Shown: piece by piece, positions 7,471 through 14,377 of the stretch | Layout: each line of letters starts with the position of its first letter | Numbering within the stretch: the first letter of the stretch is position 1 | Assembly (NCBI GenBank): GCA_028698975.1 | Contig: JAQVVK010000023.1 | Coordinates: 1 to 17,353 of the forward strand | Direction of reading: 5' to 3' | DNA: 17,353 nucleotides | Origin: Victivallaceae bacterium | GTDB taxonomy: Bacteria; Verrucomicrobiota; Lentisphaeria; Victivallales; Victivallaceae | Program-made: the position numbers and the translations under genes | Notes under the pieces: model-generated | Seen by the model: the letters and a program-made list of their open reading frames with translations, nothing else | Told to the model about the DNA's origin: nothing | Database searches by the model: none

Positions 7471-7916
7471 TGAAACAAATGATTTTTATGGTTATGGCCG
7501 CCGCGGCGATATTGACGGCGGGCGGCTGCCGGGTGATCGACAACACTCCGGAGCGGCCGATGCCTGAGTGTCGCAACATTTCCCGCGACATCAAGCTCGG
7601 CAACGCGATACTGGCGGCGTTTCAGCACAACGACTATCAGGAATTTGCGTCGCACCTGCCGCCGAATATGGCGGAAAACATGACGAAAAAGGATTTCGAG
7701 ACTTCGTACCGCAACGTCACTCAGGAATTTGGCGAACTCAAGAGCTACGAATTTATGACTTCACTCAAAGCGCCGGTTCTCAAAAACCTGCTGTGGCGGG
7801 TCACGTTCGAGCGCAAGAGCGAATCCGGCAAAACCGTGACCAACGAGCTTATGTTTCGTCTGGTCACCGGCGATCTTGAGGAAGATATACAGTTGGTGAG
7901 TTTCGGATTCATCTGA
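7467..7916 (+). CDS. Small lipoprotein encoded with the secretin pair
   Basis: A 149-residue protein beginning MMKQMIFMVMAAAAILTAGG and then Cys-Arg, a signal peptide with a lipobox-like AGGC ending about residue 21. The mature part is about 128 residues, hydrophilic, with no membrane segment. Its body (GNAILAAFQHNDYQEFASHL, then TYRNVTQEFGELKSYEF-like text) recalls small NTF2/DUF3887-like lipoproteins. The start could be 7467 or 7470; an AAGGGG site precedes both. Being coupled to two secretin genes, it could act as a pilotin that brings the secretin to the outer membrane, but no pilotin family is recognised and this is inference from context. Confidence 0.75.
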   Translation: MMKQMIFMVMAAAAILTAGGCRVIDNTPERPMPECRNISRDIKLGNAILAAFQHNDYQEFASHLPPNMAENMTKKDFETSYRNVTQEFGELKSYEFMTSLKAPVLKNLLWRVTFERKSESGKTVTNELMFRLVTGDLEEDIQLVSFGFI

Positions 7917-7931
7917 AAACGAAAACTTTTT

Positions 7932-7964
7932 GCGGCAAATCGGCGCGTTGAGCCGGTTTGCCGC
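7932..7964 (+). terminator. Strong hairpin after the secretin operon
   Basis: GCGGCAAATCGGC (7932-7944) pairs with GCCGGTTTGCCGC (7952-7964) as a 13-bp stem with one wobble pair and a 7-nt loop, 15 bp after the lipoprotein stop. No U-tract follows, so it may be a pause or RNA-end structure rather than a classic terminator. Confidence 0.5.
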
Positions 7965-7979
7965 TTGACGAAACCGGCT
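7951..7979. promoter_or_regulatory. Palindrome overlapping the GH130 promoter, candidate operator
   Basis: AGCCGGTTT (7951-7959) and AAACCGGCT (7971-7979) form a perfect 9-bp inverted repeat with an 11-bp centre. It covers the -35 box and the spacer of the candidate promoter, and its left arm is also the right arm of the upstream hairpin, so the two stems exclude each other. Confidence 0.45.
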
Positions 7980-7993
7980 TGTTGATGTATTCT
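7965..7993 (+). promoter_or_regulatory. Candidate sigma-70 promoter of the GH130-like gene
   Basis: TTGACG (7965-7970), a 17-bp spacer and TATTCT (7988-7993) lie 31 bp before the chosen start at 8025. This is a good match to the consensus and would give a short untranslated leader. Confidence 0.55.
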
Positions 7994-8024
7994 TCATCAC
8001 AAACAGAAAACAAAGGTGATGAAA

Positions 8025-9212
8025 ATGCTGAATATACAACGCCGCATGCTGCTCGAACCGCGCAACGGTTCGCTTTGGGCAAGCAAAATGGTACTCAATC
8101 CGGCCATGACCGCCGACCCGGACGATCCCGATCACATCGTGATGCTGTTTCGCGCCACCGGGCCGTGGCCGCAGGCTCAAATCCCGGGCAAACCGCTGCC
8201 GTTTCCGATCTTTTTGGGGTTCGGCGAAAGCCTTGACGGCGGAAACCGCTGGGCGTTTGACTTCTCGCGGCCGGCAATGGCTCCGCGTCTGGAATACGAC
8301 CGCGACCGCTTTCTTGAGCAGTCGTGCCGCAACGGCCGCTTGTTTGACTACGCCAACGGCTGCATCGAGGACCCGCGTTTTCTGCGGTTTGAAGACGGTC
8401 TGTATCTCTCCGTGGCCTGTCGCGCCTTTCCGCCCGGGCCGTACTGGGATCATGACGAACCGACCCAATGCCTGCCCGACTGGGTGATGCACACCTCCGG
8501 GCTGGGGCGGGCGTTCAGCGAAAACCACACCGTTACGCTGCTTTACAAAGTCGATTTCGACGCGCTGGTCAAAAAGCAATTTGATGCGGCGTTTTCTCTG
8601 ATCGTCCCGCTGCACGAACCCGACCGGAGCGACGACCGCGACGCGTTCTTTTTCCCGCGCCGCCTGAAAATCGACGGGCGCGACCGCATTGTCGTACTGC
8701 ACCGCCCCAAAGAACCGGGCAAATATCAGGCGGGTAAGGCGTGCTCCGCCCCGTCCATTTTTATGGCTTGCGGCGACAAATGGGCCGACTTTGGCGACGG
8801 CACCGCCGAAGAAGCGGTTTTTGCAACCGGAGTCCATCCGTGGGAACTCGACCGCATCGGCGCAAGTTTTCAGCCTATCGAGCTGGGAAACGGCGAGTGG
8901 CTGCTCCCGTATCACGGCAAACAAGACGAGCGCATCGGCTACACCCAGAGTTTCATGCTGCTGCGCGAACGCCCTTCCGGTCTGCCTGAAATCGTGGCGC
9001 GGCCGGCCGGCCGCCTGTTTCACGCCGAAGAAAAGTGGGAGCTGGAGGGCGATTTCGCCACTCCGTGCGTATTCAGTTGTTCGGGTATTGTGCGCCCCGA
9101 CGGGCGGCTGCTCATGGGCTACGGCGCGGCGGACAGCCGGGTCGGACTTGCCTCGGTAGATCTGGCCGGACTGGTCGCATTTTTGCGCAGCTCCGCCGCG
9201 CCGCAAAATTGA
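8025..9212 (+). CDS. GH130-like mannoside phosphorylase or mannosidase
   Basis: A 395-residue protein with the five-bladed propeller signatures of GH130: NPAM at about 25-28, GCIEDPRF with candidate catalytic Asp116, DRDAFFFPRRL at 204-214, HRP at 226-228, YHG at 296-298 and GYGAAD with Asp370. GH130 enzymes act on beta-mannosides, many by phosphorolysis to mannose 1-phosphate; some members are plain hydrolases. The phosphate-site residues cannot be assigned by eye, so the two are not separated here. There is no signal peptide, so the protein is cytoplasmic. The ATG at 8025 is preferred over GTG at 8016 and ATG at 8019 because an AAAGGTG site then lies about 8 nt upstream. The gene has its own promoter and converges on the next gene, with only 9 bp between stop codons. 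Confidence 0.8.
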   Translation: MLNIQRRMLLEPRNGSLWASKMVLNPAMTADPDDPDHIVMLFRATGPWPQAQIPGKPLPFPIFLGFGESLDGGNRWAFDFSRPAMAPRLEYDRDRFLEQSCRNGRLFDYANGCIEDPRFLRFEDGLYLSVACRAFPPGPYWDHDEPTQCLPDWVMHTSGLGRAFSENHTVTLLYKVDFDALVKKQFDAAFSLIVPLHEPDRSDDRDAFFFPRRLKIDGRDRIVVLHRPKEPGKYQAGKACSAPSIFMACGDKWADFGDGTAEEAVFATGVHPWELDRIGASFQPIELGNGEWLLPYHGKQDERIGYTQSFMLLRERPSGLPEIVARPAGRLFHAEEKWELEGDFATPCVFSCSGIVRPDGRLLMGYGAADSRVGLASVDLAGLVAFLRSSAAPQN

Positions 9213-9230
9213 CGGCGGCGGCTACTTTTT
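9193..9230 (+). terminator. Possible terminator overlapping two convergent gene ends
   Basis: A GC-rich imperfect stem (about 9193-9203 with 9212-9222) around an A-rich loop is followed by CTACTTTTTC on the plus strand. It spans the GH130 stop and the last codons of the convergent glycosyltransferase. Pairing is imperfect. Confidence 0.3.
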
Positions 9231-10850
9231 CGGCGGCGCAAGGCGGCGAAGTTCAATCCGCGAGTCAAGACAGCCGAAATCGGCCAATTTGATCTTTTCG
9301 CAATCCGGTTTGGCATCCATAAACTTCAACGCCGCCCTGACGTCAAACTGCGGCGGTGTCGCGTTGGAGTTGGTTTCCACCGCGAACTCGCATTTCTCCG
9401 GGTGATCCGGTACCAGATCGGGGTAGTCGGCCAGCCAATGCCGCATTTCCAGCGGCGTCGCGCCGGGGGCAAGATCAAACCTGATGCGCCGGTTGCGGCG
9501 TCGCGCTTCCTCAAGCTTCTTCGCCGCGGATGGAATACGGCACACCGTATCGATCACCATTTTGGGCGAAATCACTCTGGTGCACTCGATCTCGCGCGGC
9601 GTACCGACGTGACGCGGACACCAGACCGGCACGGACATATCGAAGAATTCTTGACTGTCATTCCAGCAGCCGTGACAGAATTTGAAGTTGGTCACCCGGT
9701 ATGGGGTCGGAAATTCGGTGCCCTCCAGCGAAAATCCCGAAATCATCACCACCGGGGTGTCGCAATTCCACGCCAGCCACGACAGCCCGCTCGGCAGACC
9801 GATGAAGAAGTCGGCGTTTTGAAGCATCTTGATCCGGTCGGCAAGCGGCAGTTTGCCGGTGAAATCCTCGGCTTCGGAGGGTTCCTCGTACTTTTTAGTC
9901 TCAAACTGAAGCGTGCGGTCGCGGTCGATGGCCAGCACCCGGTAACCCAGCCGCTTCAGAAAGCGGCAGAGCGTGTTCCAGCCGTCCGGCCAGTTCCAAT
10001 ACTTGGCCGGATTGGTCGCCATGGCCGAAATACAGACGTACGGCTCCTTGATCCGGCGGACGGGCGGCTTCGGCAGCCGCAGTTTGAGCGGTTTCGGCAC
10101 CAGCCCCAGCAGCATGGCCACCGACCCCTGCATGCCGAAATTCTGATGATCGGCGGGCCGCCAGCTTTTGCGGTCTTTGGGGAAAATGGCGCAAAAGTAA
10201 GTCGCATAGCTTTCCGCCACCAAATGCGAAGATGCCACCGGGATGAAGTTCAGCTCCGGGTAAAGTTTGCCGACAATGCGGATCAGCCACTCGCCGCATA
10301 CACAATCGACTTTGGCGCGATGTTTCTTGCGGAATTCCTCGGCAAAAGGCATCCACGCCAGATTGTCGCCCAGACCTCCATCGGGCACGACGACCGACAC
10401 CCGTTTGCCGGTACAGTCGTAGTCATGCTCAAAGATCAGTTTACCTCCGGTACGCACTTCGATACGGTACCGGATGAAATACTTGGCGTCGGCCACCCAG
10501 TTTTCGCCGCCGCGCAGTTTCAGGTAACCCAGACAGACCAACGAATCCAGATCGTATAAAGTTACCTCGTATTCCCCGTCGCCCGGCGGCATCTTGAGGC
10601 GGCAGCCGTAGTTGAAGTCAAAACGCACGCCATCGGGTTCGCCGCATACCGGCGGGTCCGGCAGACGCACGGTGGCGTTGGAGTTGCGCGGATCCGGGCC
10701 GATCTCCGGGCTGATCAGCGCATTTTCGACCGGGGTTTCCAGCGGTGGCGCGGCAATCGAGAAATTCAAACCGCTAATATCGCCTCCCATTGCGATGCCC
10801 GGCTGCGAAAAAACAAATTCCGGACGACCCGAAGAGGAATCCTGACTCAT
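9222..10850 (-). CDS. BAHT-like (autotransporter strand-loop-strand) O-heptosyltransferase
   Basis: A 542-residue glycosyltransferase resembling the bacterial autotransporter heptosyltransferases (TibC, AAH; GT9-like fold), which transfer heptose from ADP-heptose to serines of autotransporter passengers. An N-terminal beta-domain covers about 55-150, then comes the nucleotide-sugar transferase body (VVVPDGGLGDNLAWMPFAEEF at 153-173, FIGLPSGLSWLAWNC near 349-363). Four cysteines, C392 and C395 in FKFCHGCWND, C411 in WCPRH and C423 in IECTRV, match the iron-binding finger of that family. The first 55 residues are Pro-rich and look unstructured. The ATG at 10850 follows AGGAGA. No autotransporter or heptose-synthesis gene lies in the window, so the sugar and target are unknown. 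Family assignment is strong, heptose specificity is inferred. Confidence 0.85.
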   Translation of the reverse strand: MSQDSSSGRPEFVFSQPGIAMGGDISGLNFSIAAPPLETPVENALISPEIGPDPRNSNATVRLPDPPVCGEPDGVRFDFNYGCRLKMPPGDGEYEVTLYDLDSLVCLGYLKLRGGENWVADAKYFIRYRIEVRTGGKLIFEHDYDCTGKRVSVVVPDGGLGDNLAWMPFAEEFRKKHRAKVDCVCGEWLIRIVGKLYPELNFIPVASSHLVAESYATYFCAIFPKDRKSWRPADHQNFGMQGSVAMLLGLVPKPLKLRLPKPPVRRIKEPYVCISAMATNPAKYWNWPDGWNTLCRFLKRLGYRVLAIDRDRTLQFETKKYEEPSEAEDFTGKLPLADRIKMLQNADFFIGLPSGLSWLAWNCDTPVVMISGFSLEGTEFPTPYRVTNFKFCHGCWNDSQEFFDMSVPVWCPRHVGTPREIECTRVISPKMVIDTVCRIPSAAKKLEEARRRNRRIRFDLAPGATPLEMRHWLADYPDLVPDHPEKCEFAVETNSNATPPQFDVRAALKFMDAKPDCEKIKLADFGCLDSRIELRRLAPPKK

Positions 10851-10932
10851 TTCAGCTGTCTCCTGATGTTTTCTTATATTTTATTACCGTTTTCAGAGAA
10901 ATGCAAGCCGCATACGGTTTCATTTTGTTTTT

Positions 10933-10987
10933 TTCGCAACGGCGCACCGCGGCGGCGGTTGCGAAGAAACGGCATCAATGCTATATT
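10933..10987 (+). promoter_or_regulatory. Candidate guaA promoter with an inverted repeat on the -35 box
   Basis: TTGCGA (10959-10964), a 17-bp spacer and TATATT (10982-10987) precede guaA by 29 bp. The -35 box lies inside the right arm of an 8-bp inverted repeat, TTCGCAAC (10933-10940) and GTTGCGAA (10958-10965). The centre is GC-rich. No purine-riboswitch-like structure was recognised here. Confidence 0.4.
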
Positions 10988-11016
10988 AATAGATGAACTA
11001 ACAGGAGTATATCACT

Positions 11017-12558
11017 ATGAGCGAAACCATCGTTGTACTCGATTTCGGTTCGCAGTACAGCCAACTCATCGCCCGCCGCATACGCGAGTGCTCGGTGTAC
11101 AGCAAGATCATGCCGTACTACACACCCGCCGACAAGATCAAGGCGGAAAATCCCAAAGGCATCATCCTCTCCGGCGGCCCCTCCAGCGTTTATGCCGACG
11201 GCGCGCCCAAATGCGACCCCAAATTGTTCGAGCTGGGGGTGCCGGTGCTCGGCATCTGTTACGGGCTTCAGCTTATGGTGCATCTCTTGGGCGGACGCAT
11301 TGCCCGCGGCAAGGCGCGCGAATACGGCAAGGCGATGCTTTCGATCGCCGGTCACAGCGCGCTGTTTGATTCGCTTTCCGGCGAGATACAGGTCTGGATG
11401 TCGCACGGCGACAAAGTTGCCGAAATGCCGGCCTGCGGGTACGAAATACTCGGCTCCAGCGGCAATACCGAGTTCTGCGCGGTCAAGTTCAAGGGCCACG
11501 ATTTTTACGGCATCCAGTTTCACCCCGAGGTGGTGCATACGCCGCAGGGCAAAGTCATCATCGCCAACTTCTGCAAGCACATCTGCAAATGCGTCGGCGA
11601 CTGGACGATGAAATCTTTTATCGATGAATCGGTCAAGGCGATCCGCGAAAAGGTCGGCGCGAGCAACGTGATCCTGGGGCTTTCCGGCGGAGTCGATTCG
11701 TCGGTGGCCGCCGCGTTGATCCACAAGGCCATCGGCCGCCAGCTCACCTGTATTTTTGTCAACAACGGGCTGCTGCGTAAAAACGAAGCCGAAAAAGTGC
11801 GCGATCTCTTTGGCCGCAACTTCTCGATGCAGCTGGTCTATATCGATGCGACCGACCGTTTCCTCGACAAGCTGGCCGGGGTTTCCGAGCCGGAAAAAAA
11901 GCGCAAGATCATCGGCAACGAGTTTGTGCGGGTCTTTGACGACGCCTCGGCCAAGATCGAAAACGCCCAATTTCTGGCGCAGGGTACGACCTATCCCGAC
12001 GTTATCGAGAGCGTGCCGATCGACGGGAATCCGGCGGCCATGATAAAGAGCCATCACAATGTCGGCGGTCTGCCCAAGGATATGAAGTTCAAACTTTTGG
12101 AGCCGTTGAGCCGTCTCTTTAAAGACGAGGTGCGCGAGGTCGGCCGTCAACTCGGCCTGCCCGAAGACGTGGTGATGCGCCAGCCTTTTCCGGGGCCGGG
12201 GCTTGCGGTGCGTCATCTGGGCGCGGTCAGCCGCGAAACGCTGGCCATTTTGCAGGATGCCGACGCCATCGTGGTGGACGAGGTAAAAAAGGCCGGGTTG
12301 TACTATTCGACCTGGCAGACGTTTGCGGTATTTCTGCCGATTCGCAGTGTCGGTGTGATGGGTGACGAGCGCACCTATGATTATGTTATCGCGTTGCGGG
12401 CGGTGGAGAGCACCGACGGCATGACCGCCGATTGGAGCCGCCTGCCATACGAACTTCTCGGCGTGATTTCCAACCGTATCATCAACGAGGTAACCGGCGT
12501 AAACCGGGTGGTGTATGACATCACCAGCAAACCGCCGGGCACGATCGAATGGGAATAA
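11017..12558 (+). CDS. guaA: GMP synthase (glutamine-hydrolysing)
   Basis: A 513-residue enzyme that converts XMP to GMP using ATP and glutamine, the last step of guanine nucleotide synthesis, in the cytosol. The N-terminal glutamine amidotransferase carries the triad Cys81 (GICYG), His169 and Glu171 (GIQFHPEV). The ATP-pyrophosphatase domain has the P-loop SGGVDSS at 223-229, and the protein ends in the conserved IEWE. Length is normal for the family. A CAGGAG site lies 9 nt upstream of the ATG. rsmD follows after 3 bp and a kinase-like gene after that, so guaA heads a three-gene unit. Confidence 0.98.
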   Translation: MSETIVVLDFGSQYSQLIARRIRECSVYSKIMPYYTPADKIKAENPKGIILSGGPSSVYADGAPKCDPKLFELGVPVLGICYGLQLMVHLLGGRIARGKAREYGKAMLSIAGHSALFDSLSGEIQVWMSHGDKVAEMPACGYEILGSSGNTEFCAVKFKGHDFYGIQFHPEVVHTPQGKVIIANFCKHICKCVGDWTMKSFIDESVKAIREKVGASNVILGLSGGVDSSVAAALIHKAIGRQLTCIFVNNGLLRKNEAEKVRDLFGRNFSMQLVYIDATDRFLDKLAGVSEPEKKRKIIGNEFVRVFDDASAKIENAQFLAQGTTYPDVIESVPIDGNPAAMIKSHHNVGGLPKDMKFKLLEPLSRLFKDEVREVGRQLGLPEDVVMRQPFPGPGLAVRHLGAVSRETLAILQDADAIVVDEVKKAGLYYSTWQTFAVFLPIRSVGVMGDERTYDYVIALRAVESTDGMTADWSRLPYELLGVISNRIINEVTGVNRVVYDITSKPPGTIEWE

Positions 12559-12561
12559 GTC

Positions 12562-13134
12562 ATGCGAATAATCGCCGGATACGCCCGCAATCTTGAATTG
12601 GAAACGCCGCCGGGTCTTGGGGTGCGCCCCACCGCCGGCCGGTCGCGCAAGGCATTGTTCGACAGTATCGGGGCGGCGATCGAGGGTGCCTCCGTCGTCG
12701 ATATCTTCGCCGGGTCCGGGGCTTTGGGGCTGGAAGCCGCCAGCCGGGGAGCGGCCGAGGTGCTTTTTGTGGAGAAATCATCCGCGCATATCGGCTGTAT
12801 TGAGCGCAACCTTGAGCGGGTGCGCCGGGTCGGGGTCGAAGCGGGGGTTGAGATAATTTCCGCCGACGCTGCGGCGGTCGAGCGATACGCCGCCAAGCTG
12901 AACCGGCGTGATTTCATTTTTGCGGATCCGCCGTACGCGCAATCCGCCGAATTCTTTGCCGCAATCTACGGCGCGCCGCTTTTCCGGGAAAAGGCGGCCG
13001 GAGCCTGCCTCTATTGGGAACTCCCCGATCAGCCGGGGGAGATCGGCCGTTTTCTGGAACTGGCGCGGGCGGGCGGTCTGCGGGTGCGGCAGTTTGGCGG
13101 AGCAAACTTCCTTTGCGGAGAGATAAAGCCATGA
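12562..13134 (+). CDS. rsmD: 16S rRNA (guanine-N2)-methyltransferase RsmD
   Basis: A 190-residue class I methyltransferase of the RsmD family, which methylates G966 of 16S rRNA (E. coli numbering) using S-adenosylmethionine. The N-terminus MRIIAGYARNLELETPPG followed by RPTAGRSRKALFDS is the family hallmark. The SAM loop DIFAGSGALGLEAASRGA covers about residues 47-64, and the catalytic motif DPPY is at about 121-124. The start lies 3 bp after the guaA stop, with GGGAATAAG as a possible ribosome binding site inside the guaA end. Its stop overlaps the next start (ATGA). Confidence 0.95.
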   Translation: MRIIAGYARNLELETPPGLGVRPTAGRSRKALFDSIGAAIEGASVVDIFAGSGALGLEAASRGAAEVLFVEKSSAHIGCIERNLERVRRVGVEAGVEIISADAAAVERYAAKLNRRDFIFADPPYAQSAEFFAAIYGAPLFREKAAGACLYWELPDQPGEIGRFLELARAGGLRVRQFGGANFLCGEIKP

Positions 13135-14108
13135 GCCGCGCACACTTGACCGAACTGCTGACCGGAGCGGAGTTAATAAAACGCAATGCGGTTCGTCAGG
13201 TATACCGCAAAGACGGTCTTTATATCAAGGTCGATCTGCGAGGTTTCAGGCGCATGAGATCGGAATTCTTGAGTGCGAAATTGTTGGGCGATCTCGGCAT
13301 ACCGGCGGTTGAACCGGTCGAGTGGGGGGAATCCGGTAAATCAGGTTTTTTGGTGACGCGGGAATTTCCCGGTTCGGTCACGGCATTGGAGGCGTTTTAC
13401 AATTCCGACGACCGCGTTGCGCTGGCGACCGGATACGCCAAATTTATCGGGCGCATTATTGCGGCCAAAATATACCACCCAGATCTGCATACTGGCAACG
13501 TGCTTTTTGCCGGAGGTGAATTTCGTCTGGTCGATTTGCGCGGGGTGCGGCGATTTCGCTGGTTTGATCGGATGAGAAGTGATTTACGGCGTGGTTCTCT
13601 ATTGGAATTCGGCACGGAATTTGATGATGACATGCTGTGTAGACTGCTCGTATTGGCCGGCAGTACCGAGCCGGAAGCCGAATTGACACGACTTTTGCGC
13701 CATCATGCGGAGCGACTGCGGGGGGATTGGCCGCGGCGGACGCGGCAGATACTGGGAGGATACCCGAAATTCACGGAGCGCGGCGACAACAACATTTTGC
13801 TTGCGGTCGACCGGTTGCGGCGGACGGCGGATTTGAAGAATGCGGAAAAATCGGATTTACCCCGTGAACAGGCGGAAGCGTCTTTTGTTGAGCATTTCCG
13901 GCTTGAGTTATCCGGCATACCGCACCGGGCGGCTCGCGGGTTCGACCCGGTTTCCGGGGAATTGTGGCTTGCGCCCAGGCCGGACGGCGAACCGCTTGCC
14001 GTCAACAGTCGCAATGACTGGCGGCGGCGGCTGGCGATACATGGCAGGGTTACGGCTCCGGAGCAATGGCTTCTTGTCGATGGCCGACCGTGCCTGATCG
14101 ATTATTGA
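13131..14108 (+). CDS. WaaP/InaA-like lipopolysaccharide kinase family protein
   Basis: A 325-residue protein with a protein-kinase-like fold of the Kdo/WaaP group, whose members phosphorylate lipopolysaccharide core sugars. Visible motifs are VYRKDGLYIKV near 25-35 (ATP-binding Lys), an alphaC-type Glu around EFLSAKLL, the catalytic loop HPDLHTGNVLF at about 117-127 and LVDLRGVRRF at about 134-143, where the family usually has DFD. Sequence beyond residue 250 is an unrecognised tail that repeats basic and aromatic residues. The ATG at 13131 overlaps the rsmD stop and has a GGAGAG site; an in-frame upstream ATG at 13014 lies inside rsmD and is less likely. Substrate is not known; a role in envelope sugar phosphorylation is inferred. 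Confidence 0.8.
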   Translation: MSRAHLTELLTGAELIKRNAVRQVYRKDGLYIKVDLRGFRRMRSEFLSAKLLGDLGIPAVEPVEWGESGKSGFLVTREFPGSVTALEAFYNSDDRVALATGYAKFIGRIIAAKIYHPDLHTGNVLFAGGEFRLVDLRGVRRFRWFDRMRSDLRRGSLLEFGTEFDDDMLCRLLVLAGSTEPEAELTRLLRHHAERLRGDWPRRTRQILGGYPKFTERGDNNILLAVDRLRRTADLKNAEKSDLPREQAEASFVEHFRLELSGIPHRAARGFDPVSGELWLAPRPDGEPLAVNSRNDWRRRLAIHGRVTAPEQWLLVDGRPCLIDY

Positions 14109-14121
14109 ATACCTCAAAAAC

Positions 14122-14217
14122 TTGCCAATGCTCTGCCCAGCAGCCGCGATAGCGGCGTTAGGTCAAGGGCGGTGACCTTGCGAGGAGTAGCAGAGGGCGA
14201 GCAGCCCTCTGACCTAA
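14122..14217. repeat. Dispersed intergenic repeat, copy B, with nested hairpins
   Basis: The repeat core at 14125-14148 is followed by GCCGC-GATA-GCGGC (14143-14156) and GTTA. A structured stretch then contains an outer stem TTAGGTCA (14158-14165) with TGACCTAA (14210-14217), and an inner perfect 8-bp stem CAGAGGGC (14191-14198) with GCCCTCTG (14204-14211). The element starts 14 bp after the kinase gene stop and could end its transcript or encode a structured RNA. Confidence 0.55.
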
Positions 14218-14285
14218 GGCGGGCGTCAGCTCAACAAAAATTTTTAAGCGAAGCGTCCAAAAAATTTTTAGCCCGCCGCGGCCAT
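14218..14285. repeat. AT/GC spacer with paired AAAAATTTTT blocks
   Basis: CAAAAATTTTTAAGCG (14235-14250) and AAAAAATTTTTAGC (14259-14272) flank AAGCGTCC. Each A/T block is self-complementary and the two can also pair. No coding sequence was seen. Confidence 0.4.
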
Positions 14286-14374
14286 GCTTACTCACAGGAA
14301 GCCAGTCTGAAACAAAACTTTTGATCCTATCTTCTCACATCGCCCATTGGCCAATGCTCTGCCCAGCAGCCGCG
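14286..14374. repeat. Dispersed intergenic repeat, copy D
   Basis: GCTTACTCACA (14286-14296), a 15-bp gap and the block at 14312-14336 repeat copy A with the same spacing. They are followed by the core at 14351-14374, which is identical over 24 bp to 14125-14148, 226 bp away. The copy stops 3 bp before the AraC gene's stop codon at 14378. Confidence 0.65.
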
Positions 14375-14377
14375 CAT

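Noticed and set aside
7761..9206. Minus-strand open frame of 481 codons
   Set aside because: Antisense to the GH130-like gene, which carries clear motifs and a promoter and ribosome binding site.
9402..10559. Plus-strand open frame of 385 codons
   Set aside because: Antisense to the heptosyltransferase; translation is rich in Arg, His and Gln with no domain.
10851..11016. Purine riboswitch upstream of guaA
   Set aside because: No conserved three-way junction pattern was recognised; a promoter with an inverted repeat explains the region.
10981..12216. Minus-strand open frame of 411 codons
   Set aside because: Antisense to guaA, which is certain; no start signal or domain.
14125..14374. Two identical 24-bp repeats as a CRISPR array
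   Set aside because: Only two copies 226 bp apart, with other repeat blocks between them and no cas genes; this is a dispersed repeat.
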